A stretch of DNA of 64,000 bases from Metridium senile. Taxonomy: Eukaryota > Cnidaria > Anthozoa > Actiniaria > Metridiidae. The stretch covers positions 5,223,185-5,287,184 of the forward strand of contig OX459097.1 in the NCBI GenBank assembly GCA_949775045.1, written 5' to 3'. A program made the translations under genes and the position numbers. The notes under the pieces were generated by a model. The model was given only the letters and a program-made list of their open reading frames with translations. It had not been told where the DNA came from and made no database searches. Positions 48,701 to 60,700 of this stretch are shown here, piece by piece (positions within the stretch are counted from its first letter, which is position 1; every line of letters starts with the position of its first letter).

Positions 48701-51700
48701 TTTACAGCAGGCTAAAAAAATACGATCCTGCACAAACATAGCCTGCGTTACACTCGTTTTTTTAGCACGAAAAAAAACTCCGCAGTAACACAGGCTACAT
48801 AAAACATTGCCCAACAACATATTGTAATATTTATCATATATGCAAGAATACCTGTCTTTGGTGGGTTTGCAGGTGTGGAGTTCTTGATGTTATCCTTCAG
48901 CACATTAACTGAGCTTGTGACGGCATTGCCAACAGGTGTTGTTGGTGTGGGAAGTGTTGTCGTAGGTGTAGCTTTCACAGCTGGTGTGGTCTTAGGTGCT
49001 GGTGTGGACTTAGGCGCTGCTGTTGCCTTAGAAGCTGGTGTTGCCTTAAGAGTTGGTGTTGCCTTAGGCGCTGGCGTTGCCTTTGGTGCTGGTGCTGTCT
49101 TGGGTGCTGGTGTTGCCTTGGGTGCTGGTGTTGCCTTAGGCGTTGGTGTTGCCTTGGGCGCTGGTGTTGCCTTTGGAGCTGGTGTTGCCTTAGGTAATGT
49201 TGTTTTTGGTGCTGCTACTGCCTTTGGTGCTGCAGCAGCTTTTGGGACTTTGGGTGTGCTTGCTTTCGATACTGGAGTAGCCTTGGCTGATGCTTTCTGC
49301 TTAGCAGCTGGTTGCTTAGGTGTACTGATGGGCGTGGTTGGTACTCCAGCACCCCTCAGTGTTAGGCTGGTGGGAGTTGGTGTGGAAGCTGCTCCTTTTA
49401 TCTTTCCATTGGTTTTCCCATGTGCCGCTAACTGGGTCGCTGTTGCTTGTAGATGTGAGTTGTGTTGGGTTTGTGTGATTGGTGTGCTAACCATGGCGGC
49501 TGCTGAAGTTGGTGCAACCTTTTCAGGCTTGATTGAAACTAAGAAACAAATAAATATTGCCATTATACAATTCTGGATTGGTTGGCACTTTTTTTTTCAT
49601 TGAACAGCAGTAAAAAGGCTACAAAACTTTCACTAATAAACAAGAAAACTCAAGCTTTATATCATAACTAAACTGATAAAATTGATTCCAAAACTTACTA
49701 GAATAACCATATGCAAGTAATCACATGCAAAAGCCTTGCAAGAATCACTTTGACTTCATAAAACAAAAGCACCATGAGTCACAGGAAGGCTTGCCAGGCA
49801 TTTGCATACAATTACAGTGCGAATCACAAAACCGTGGGCACCTAGAAATATTTTAAAAATCGTTTTTTGTTTGTTGAACAACTCAGAAATTACTATATCA
49901 CGCCAAGAAGTTTGACCGATGTGTAGTATGATAAACTTTTTGTAGTTTTTCGATTCGCACTGTAACTGCTTCATGAAGGTCTATTTATAATTGATAATGA
50001 CAATGTTATCATTGATTACATAAGATAAAACAAAACATACCATTTTGAGTGTCGTTGGGTAAGTTTTTCTTAGCTGTGGATTTTGAATGACCAGAGGAAG
50101 GACTTTTACTCTGCATAAAACATAGTGCATGAGTAAATCAACAATATGTTTACACAAATACTAGTGGAAGGGAGGTAAGTGGTGGAATAGACGACAACGT
50201 TGCAAACAGTTAAAGTGGATTAGTCTTGTTGCCTAGAAACTTAAGGGGTTGTCTTAGAGACTGTAACCACAATTTAATCAGCTTTATTAAAGCTTGTTTA
50301 AGGGTGAAGGTTATGTAAACACATTATGAAAAGTTTGTCAATTTCACTGAAAAGTTGTGTTTTGGAAACTAAGAACTTTTGTAAGATGAGGAATCCCTAA
50401 ATTATCACTTTCACTATTTGCAACTGAAAATACACTGACCAGACTGGCTAGAATGGATAGCAGTGACATTAAATATTTTAGAAAAGCTGACATGACATCT
50501 TGTCATTTATTCAAAGTATTTAAGAAGCCATACAGCCAATGAATTTGAAAATCATTCTTAGGCTATTCACTTTAGCCAATCTGGGTCAGTTTGACTGGGA
50601 GTAGAAGAAGAAAGGGGTGACACATCAATAGCAGAGCAACTTTATGATAACCATGGAACAACCAACATTTTAGTTGAATTTGATTTGACAGTAACGCTGT
50701 ATAGATATAATCTTAAAGATGAAGGCATCTAAGATAGCAGTGTTTCATGGGTATCATAAAGTCACTCGGCAGCCATCCAAGATAGAAGTCTCCAGTTCTT
50801 ATACCAGAAACTTGAGATTTCTACCCCAGAGAAGAAAGAAAAGTAGTTGTTGTACCTTTGTATTGGGGTTAGTCTTGTGGCTTTTACCACCAGACTCTGC
50901 CAAACAAGGAAACCATATTAGACGACACCCCTTTGATAACCGCATACCTATGGAGTCACTGACAGACACACTAGGGGAGGGGGTGGGGACTGACAGAATG
51001 TCTAGAGCCCACGGCTGGATACATACAGTGTACACACAGTCAGAATAATGTTAACAGACAAGCAACTTTACATATTTTATTTTGAAACAATTTGGAATAA
51101 TGTTACAACAATTTCAAAAAGTATTCAGCGACAACTGAGATAATGAGAGGAAGTCCAGGCGAGGTTATAATTACATTTCTTATTATATTAACTTGTCCTA
51201 CGGAACTTATGGTCACTGAATTACTTTACCTTACAACCAACTACATAATATTATATATTACTGTTTGTAAAATAATAGACAAGACTATCACTGCAGTTCA
51301 AACACCTCTATAACTACATCACAAATACATTAGTCTTAGAAGAACACTACTACAGAAGACGATGGACAGCAGTTTTGTTTTCAGCACATAAGCACAATCG
51401 ACAGCAGCTTTGTGCTTGTTTTGGACATTTGAAACCTTTTGCACCTTAGAAAATATTATGCTCACTTTTGACCAACCAATATCTATTCTACAAGTAAATC
51501 AATTCTATATAACAATTGCCTTCATCCTAAGAACGATTGCAGTCAACTTAGTAGGGTTATTTATATCAAAAATCAACATGTAACTATGTATATTATTGGA
51601 ATTGTCCTATTCACAATGTTCTAGTTATGAAAATATTTACATTTAAATTGTTGTCATGGGATCATTTTCAAATAATGCCTATCCAAAAAGTTCTAGTTAT

Positions 51701-54700
51701 GAAAATATTTACATTTACATGGTTGTCATGGGATCACTTTCAAAATAATGCCTATCCACAATGTTCTAGTGCACCAAATGAAAATATTTACATGGTTATT
51801 GAGGGATCATGGGAATGAAAATTGTTTATTTCAACCAATCACAAATATCTGCATCTTATTGTATACTGATTAGGAAAGACTAATCTTTGCTTAAAGAAAT
51901 TATTATGAAACCTACATGCTCACTGCATTATATATATAAAAAAAAAAAACATTTCTATCAAAAAATCCTGAGCTTTCTTCTTATTGTCACTTTAATAATT
52001 TACCAACTTAGCAACAATTGAGAAACATTTGCATGAGCTAGATACAAAATAAAAAAATCTGAGCATATCATAACATATAATCTCAGTAATAGTTCATAAG
52101 GGAAAAAAATCATAGCATCGAACAAGGTTGTATTATTTTGATATAAAATCATCCTGATTTGCATACGTTTTGCATACGTTTTGCATACTTATGTTTTCTC
52201 AGACAGATTTTTCTTAAAATTTTGAGCAATTTAGTAAAACATGAAAGACCTAACTTTGGCATTTCATAAGTAAAATAAACATAAGAGAATGAAGCTTTAA
52301 TTTCTATATATTTATTTCACTATTTTACTCCAAGCAGCTACTTATCTTGTAATATATACAATATTATGTGTAACTTGCCATTGTAAATGCCATACAGAAT
52401 GGCCGCTCATTAACTATTGTACCTATCGCCTAAACTTGACAGCATAACAGTCCTTGTTGCTTTTCAATAATGTCACAAGTTAACAGAGCAACAAGGTTAC
52501 TATGGAGATGGATAAAGTTCACCAGAGAAATAACTTTCTATCATCTACTTTAAAGCGAACTTTGTAAAGTTTTCTTTCCACTTCAATAATCACATCATAT
52601 TTGATTATCACAGATTATCTTCTATTTGTTTACTGTATCTTTTATAATATTTCTTTCTCTTCACCAATACAATCAAGCATCACTTTGACTTTCATAATAT
52701 TTTTTCATTCCGAGTTCAGCAGTACACCCAATCCTCACAAAACCTCAATCAATGTACACCATTCAAAAATGAGCATAACATTCCATAAACATGCTTGAAG
52801 GAAAAGCCTTCATAATCATTTGAAGTGCAGCGACAAGAAAGTAGTAGAGAGTTAGAAATGCCAGCATTTCACTACCCACTGCACCTTTCCCGAATTGAGG
52901 AAGAGACTGGGGAAGAGTGTATAAATATTAACCTAATTAAGAAACAGACCCCATCACTTGAAAGACCACCCTTAAATCATTAAGTTTGTCAAGTTTGGAA
53001 TGATTGGGAAAATACTAACTGATATATGGGATTTAAACAAATTAAGAGAGTGTATGGTTTTTGCAGACTTTTAGAAGCTTGTCACTCAGTAAGTATTCAT
53101 CCAAACATGCTTAAACTTGGTAATAATACTAATAATTGTATGTTTATTTTTTTTTTTTTGTGAAGGGGATCATTTCGTTATTAGATAAATATTTTCACTC
53201 AGCCCCAGTCCCTTAATGAATTCTGGAAAGGCCTATAGCATAAGTTTCTATTAGGTGCTGACATGCACTAACTTCTGGTCATAGTTCACTACCTGATTCA
53301 GAATCAGAACTGCTTTCAGAGCTTGATGAATTAGAGCTTGACGATGATCCAGAGCTACTGCTAGAACCAGATCCACTACTACTACTTTCACTTAAACGGG
53401 ATGGTCTTGGCTCACTGCCAACTACATCGATTATTCTTTGCTCAGAATGATGAGAGTCTACAAATAAAACAAGACCTTTAGTAAGTGAAAGGTTAAGCTG
53501 CATTATACAATACAATAAACTTTATCTAACAAGGGTTACACAATAAGTGTTATAGTCAAAACCTTGCAATGCAACCTTTTATCTCTTGTGATCAATAATG
53601 AAAATGAATGAAAAATTGTAGCAAAGTCATAATAACAAATCAGCTTTAGCATATATTTTATAACCATCACTTTGATTGGGGCTTTTCTGTGAGGTTTCAC
53701 TCATTACCACTTCATTCAATATTGACAACACAATAAGTGCAAAGTGCTATGCAAAAGGGGTAACTGCGGGGGAATTAATAACATTAATAACCTTCAAATG
53801 AAAATAGTTGTAGAAGACATACCTTTCTTTGTTTGTTTCTTCTGTGTAGAACCACCAATCTTTCCACTGACATCCTTAAAAACAAAACAATGAACATGTT
53901 TAAGATACTTACTGATCAATGTCACATTGGTGGTGGTTGGGTTCATTATCAAACTAACTTGAACCCTATGACTACTGGGCTTTTTTGACATTTTTGATCG
54001 ATTTTCTGGATATAAACAATCTGTAGGATTTCTTGTCTCCATATTTAGCCTAACCAAGGAAAGTGTTTGTAATCTCAAAGGCTCAAGTTTACAGGCCACA
54101 TGCCTTTCAGATCGTTTCAAAGCATTGTTGGGTATTTGCAATAGGAGTCAAAAAATTAATAAACTTAACTTAATAAAGCACTCCACAATCTGACTCCTGA
54201 GTATATAACTGAACTTTTGACCCTGTATAAGCTGTCTTCGCTCTGCTAACAAGAACTTACTAGTTGTACCAAAATCATACACTCAGACTTTTAGTAATAG
54301 ATCATTTGCAGCCACAGAGACTCGACTATGGAATACATTGCCTCTGACTCGTTAAATTTATTTAAATCATTTCTTTCTTGTTTCATAAGACTTACTTGTT
54401 TCACAAACATTTTGATTTGCAATAAACCTAGTTTTTTATTTGATAATATATATGCAATTGATCAGGACTGCATAATTGTAAATAGCATGCTTCTTATTGT
54501 AATAGTTTAAATTCTCTATTATAAATAGTTTGATTCTTAATGTAAATAGTGTGACTTCATTGTAAAGCATCAAAACTTTGTATTTTGCTCAATAAATTAT
54601 TACTATTATTATTATTATTAACTGCACTTTATTACCTGTAATCTTCTTTCTAATTCTTCCTTTTTTCGAGCTTGTTCTTGTTCTCGTTCCTCAGCATTTT

Positions 54701-57700
54701 TGGGCTTTTTGGAAGGGGCTTTGGACTTTTCTCTCAAGCATGACTGCACATACTTTTCTAATTCCCTCAAAGTGGAGGGTTTTAGAGTTTCAAAGTCTAT
54801 TTCTATTTCGTCCGGATTCGAATCGCGAAGGCCTGGTTCCCTAGACTGTATAATATGTACTACTTTGCCGAGCTTGCCCCCTGAAATGCAACATGTTAAT
54901 GATATAAAATATGACTACATAAATAATGAACTTATGAATAATTAGATAACATGCATAAAAAACTCTTATTGTTACTTCTGCTTATCCTATCAAGTTGCTT
55001 TCTATATGGAAATTCCTATGAGATGCATAAATATAAATAGACAAACATTAACAGTAGACAAGCATAAATATTGGACAAGCATAAATAGTAGTTTTCAAAT
55101 GATAACATGCAAAAAAAACTTGCTTATTGTTACTTTTGCTTATCCTATCAAGTTGCTTTTTATATGGAACTTTCTACGAGATGCACAAATGTAAATAATA
55201 GACAAGCATAAATATTGGACAAGCATAAATATTGGACAAGTGTAAACAGAAGACAAGCGCAAACAGTAGACAAGCATAAACAGTAGACAAGCATAAATAG
55301 TAGTTTTCAAAATGTAATTGGATATCAAAATTTTACCAATATTTACATATATACATTAACAAGTTAAAAAGATGCCAAATTGATGCAAATATAACATTAT
55401 TATTAAAAAAAAATTATTTTCAACCTATTCTTACTTTATTGTGAAGCAATGCATTAATCTTATGATAATTAAATAATCTAATAATGAAAACCAAGGGACT
55501 TACCTGGAAGTTTGTTGATATTTAAACTGAGTTCACGTTTTTCATCGTATGACATCGCCTTTGCGGTATCTTCTTCATCACTATCTACTTCGTAAGTTTT
55601 TTTCTTTGCTGCCAATCTAAATGTAAAATTAGTGATTAGTCATTGAATTGTATATAGCTAATTCAATTAACGTTGTTGCTGATTTATAATGCCTAAAGCC
55701 TAATCGTCAGACCGAAAGGGATCCTGGGATATCTTTTGTCGAGGCGAATGAGGCGTACAAAGCGTGTAAAACATTCAACGTGTATTTGCAAGTGTTCCTC
55801 AGTGGAAACAAAAACACAAATTACGGATTAGGAATCTTGAAAACTCATGAAATTTTAAAATCCCATGACCACTTTCGCTCTCAAGATTAGGCTTTAGGCT
55901 TGTTTCAGCGACAAAGTTAATTTAATTAGCTATAATAGATACAGAATGAACAGCCATTCTGTATGGCATTTACAATGGCAAGTCACAGACAAGCCAAAGT
56001 ATTGTATCCATAAATACAATTGCTACTGTGTAATAATTCTGATTTAGTGAATACAAGTCACTATCAAAATCAAGTTGTAATAAGGTATTGTTTCCTTTTG
56101 CGTTTGATGTATTTAGTTGAGTCTCTAAATAGAAGTTTACACTATTTGTTAGTAACCATTTTGTTTATATTTCATGGTTTTTGTGTTTCTGCTCTATGAT
56201 TTTGACTTTATTTTTCTCATGAAGTATAATTGAAAAAATAGAAAAGACGTATTATTTTTATACAATACAAATTGACATAATTGATCAACAGTCAAACCTG
56301 CTTACTCTTATAAAGCACATGTGTCAACCAATCAAAATGCATGATTTGTAATATATATTTTATTTTATAGCTTCAAATACAGCACTTATCAAGTTGTAAA
56401 CATCAATCCCTACATCAACCCGGAGCATGCTAAGAGAGATTGTTGCACTTACTTGCTTTTAGCAGATCGTTTTGATGCTGATTGTTTCTTAGCACCTTTT
56501 TCTGCTTTAGCAGTAGTTGTGGTAGTTGTAGCTGCTGGCGTTTTGATGGTTTCTTGTTTCTTTGGTTTGTGAGGTGCTTTAGTGTGTTCTTTTTTCTTTT
56601 TAGGGTTTTCTTTCTTGGTTTTCTTAGGAACCAAGCTGACTTTTTCACCTGTTAGTTTGCTAAGTTGCTCATGGACAGAGATAAGCTGGAAAGAATTAAA
56701 ATGTTTGTTAATAATGGTGACCAACAATGTAAAATAATGTGCACAAAATAGTTAAAGTTGAAATTACAGTGAGTTCTATTTGATGTTGTTATCTCTGTTG
56801 GTAAAAATGACCCATCAAACAGAAAATGCAACATTTCATTGTAATAATTGCCAAATATGGAGTCAGAAAAACATTATTTCTGCAAGGTTTGAAAATTAGC
56901 TTTAAAAAAAAAATCACCAAGCTGATTTTCATTGTCAATTCTTGGCCTATAACATAAGGTTAGTAGGGGCATTCACCCCAAGAGTATTCATTGCCAATGA
57001 TTTTCTATCATGTAAAGAATCATTGATAAAAAAATGTAGCAATCCTGGAAATATCACATTATAAAGAACAGTGTTCCATTTAAATTTGTACTTCTCCATT
57101 TAAATTTGTACTTTTGAAACATTGCAAATTTACGCGGGATAGTCCCGCACCTAAACCAATCAGAGCGCGACATTTATGTAAACACGTCTCTTGCGGGATA
57201 ATCCCGCAAAACAACCAATCAGAGTGGCATGAGCGTGGGATATCCTGCAATCTAGCCAATGACATGTTTTGTTGACGAAAGATTTGGTATTAATTTCTTT
57301 CCTTTCCTCGTGAGTTTTTCAATGAAAGCTATGAAATTAATCACTGCAAAATTGATCTGCAGTGTTATAACTCGTATGAGTGTTGATCGTAATTCAGCCA
57401 AGGTAAGAGATTTTTTTAACACAAAGCGCCATCAGTTGTCTAACGCCGTTTATGTTGTATTTGTTTTGCTTGCTTGTATATTTTCGTTTTTTTTTTTTCA
57501 ATATTTCTAATCGATGATGAATTTACAATTGAAAAATTAAGCATAAACAACGGAAAAACCGACCCAACTGGCCGTTTTAAACCGCTGCCGTACCTCGGCC
57601 GTCGCGTCTCTGAATTCGTTTCACGAAAAAAACTACCACTTAGAATATTATTAATTATCGAATTTACCTTCTTTGAATTTTTCAATCAAGTTTTGTTTGA

Positions 57701-60700
57701 TTCAGCAAACCAATACATCATTGTACGCTTCCTCTAGCAATTGTAAAATAACTAGAAAATATATTTGTAAAAACAGTTTGTTTTACTTTTCAAGTGGTAG
57801 AAAATATTCGTTGCCGCTTGCACGATAAGAATCCTTCTATTTGCAGTGTCTTTGCTTCCATTTGAGATGATAAAAATGCCAACATAGTTAATCACAACGA
57901 ATTTATTTCATGTTAGCGGGAATGTCACGCCGGCAAACTGTCGAGCAATCGCTAAAGCGTTCCCCGCTCAGAACAAATCAACTAGCTTTGGTTGTTTTCA
58001 AGTTTTGAAAACAGCACACGTTGAACATCAATTTTAAATAATTTTCTTCAAAAGTATTTAAATACTGCAAAGAAACACAAAGATATGGATGTTTTCTAAT
58101 ACCAGCAAACAAACATGAAAATTCAACAAGCGGACGATCCCGCCGCAGAGCCAATCACAACTCGATCAGAGCCTCAACTAAAAGGTTGAAATGTATTTCT
58201 TTCAAAGTTTAACTCCATAAGCATCGAGCACAAAAAAATACTTGCTTTTTAGATGACTAAAATAAAGTTTATTTACAGTGGAAAATCTATTCTAGACGTC
58301 TCTAGACACGCTGTCTACCGCCGTGTGAAATTCTACTTTGTTTTTACTCTAATTAGTCCCGCTAAATCCTATTATGAAATTATCGATATTTTTTGCACTA
58401 TTTTATCAAAAGAAAGAATAACCAGCTAAAAAGGTACCATCTTTTTACTGTCAGCTAAATTAATTTTGTGTTAAAAAGATGCATTTTCGGAACTGCACAA
58501 AATTCTAAAAGTCTATTTGGAACGATTTGGACGAGATGAAGTCGATTTGGACGATAAAGTCTATTTGGACGATTAGGACGATAAAGTCGATTTGGACGAT
58601 TTGGACGATAACGTCAATTTTGAACGATAAAGAGTTATTGTTTTTCAACTATTGAAAGATTTGAAAGGTCTTTGAGTTCGTAGTTTTTGATCCGTATATT
58701 TACAAACAATTCAAAAATTTTAATAAACAATAAGATTAGCGAAACTTGAATCAGTTCGACGCGTATTTGTAAACTATGTCAGGTTCGAGAAACTTGCACA
58801 CTCAATAAAGTCCAACTTCGAAATACTCGATTTTTCCTTCAACCTTGCTACTAGTATTCTTACGATAAATGGAAAAGTTGGATTTCAAAAATGAAACAAA
58901 ATTCTCTTTTTTAATTGTATTTTAATAAAAACACAGATTTTCCACTGTAAATAAACTTTATTTAAGTCATCTAAAAAGCAAGTATTTTTTTGTGCTCGAT
59001 GCTTATGAAGTTAAACTTTGAAAGAAATGCATTTCAACCTTTTAGTTGAAGCTCTGATCGAGTTGTGATTGGCTTTGCGGCGGGATAGTCCGCTTGTTGA
59101 ATTTTCAAGTTTGTTTGCTGGTATTAGAAAACATCCATATCTTTGTGTTTCTTTGCAGTATTTAAATACTTTTGAAGAAAATTATTTAAAATTGATGTTC
59201 AACGTGTGTTGTTTTCAAAACTTGAAAACAACCAAAGCTAGTTGATTTGTTCTGAGCGGGGAACGCTTTAGCGATTGCTCGACAGTTTGCCGGCGTGACA
59301 TTCCCGCTAACATGAAATAAATTCGTTGTGATTAACTATGTTGGCATTTTTATCATCTCAAATGGAAGCAAAGACACTGCAAATAGAAGGATTCTTATCG
59401 TTCAAGCGGCAACGAATATTTTCTACCCATTGAAAAGTAAAACAAACTGTTTTTACAAATATATTTTCTAGTTATTTTACAATTGCTAGAGGAAGCGTAC
59501 AATGATGTATTGGTTTGCTGAATCAAACAAAACTTGATTGAAAAATTCAAAGAAGGTAAATTCGATAATTAATAATATTCTAAGTGGTAGTTTTTTTCGT
59601 GAAACGAATTCAGAGACGCGACGGCCGAGGTACGGCAGCGGTTTAAAACGGCCAGTTGGGTCGGTTTTTCCGTTGTTTATGCTTAATTTTTCAATTGTAA
59701 ATTCATCATCGATTAGAAATATCTTTCGTCAACAAAACATGTCATTGGCTAGATTGCAGGATATCCCACGCTCATGCCACTCTGATTGGTTGTTTTGCGG
59801 TATTATCCCGCAAGAGACGTGTTTACATAAATGTCGCGCTCTGATTGGTTTAGGTGCGGGACTATCCCGCGTAAATTTGCAATGTTTCAAAAGTACAAAT
59901 TTAAATGGAGAAGTACAAATTTAAATGGAACACTGTTAAAGGGACAAGATGATGATGATGATGAAAGTGAATTCAGTTTTGCACAGTGAGTTGTTCTACC
60001 TGTTGCTGTAGTTGTGATAGTTTATCAGCTCTCTCTGCCTCACTATCGTTAGATTCAGAGCTTGATTCCTCTGATGTTTCTTGATGTACAGGTTCTTCAG
60101 CTGCTGGTTCTGGTGCGGTTGGACTTGGTATTGGCTGTTCTGGTTCTTCTGGCATCTTTGCATATTTCATTTCAAAAACATCCTGAAATACCCAGTGAAT
60201 AAAATGTCAGAAAACCAATTTTTGAAACGTTTTTAAACATATATTTTATCTGTAAATTAGACCTAAAAAAATTATTTGTGGAGTTCAAATAAAGTTATAA
60301 TTATTATTATTAAAGACGTAAAAATGAGACTTAGTAAAGAAATAAATTTATGACGTTTCGGAGCCATCAAATAATACTAATTACAAAATGCAGAAAGTAT
60401 TTTTTAATTAGTATTATTTGATGATAATGGAGCGTGATGGCTCCGAAACGTCATAAATTTATTTCTTTACTAAGTCTCATTTTTACGTCTTTATGTGTTT
60501 CAAAATCATTACTTATAAGATTATTATTATTGGTCAAAATTTCACCAATTGTATAAATATTGCAATCTGATTGGTCAAAATTTCACTTATTGTATAAATA
60601 TTGCATTCTGATTGGTCAAAATTGTACCAATTGTATAAATATTGCAATCTGATTGGTTTACTTAATTAAAGTGGTCCTAAATGGAGTTTTTACCTGTAGT

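Noticed and set aside
48875..49603. 242-residue Gly/Val/Ala-rich plus-strand ORF
   Set aside because: Antisense shadow of the Lys/Ala/Pro/Thr-repeat BET exon at 48852-49538.
59538..59924. 128-residue ORF in the right arm of the large foldback
   Set aside because: Mirrored imperfectly in the left arm, no recognisable domain, and no codon or motif evidence for a transposase.
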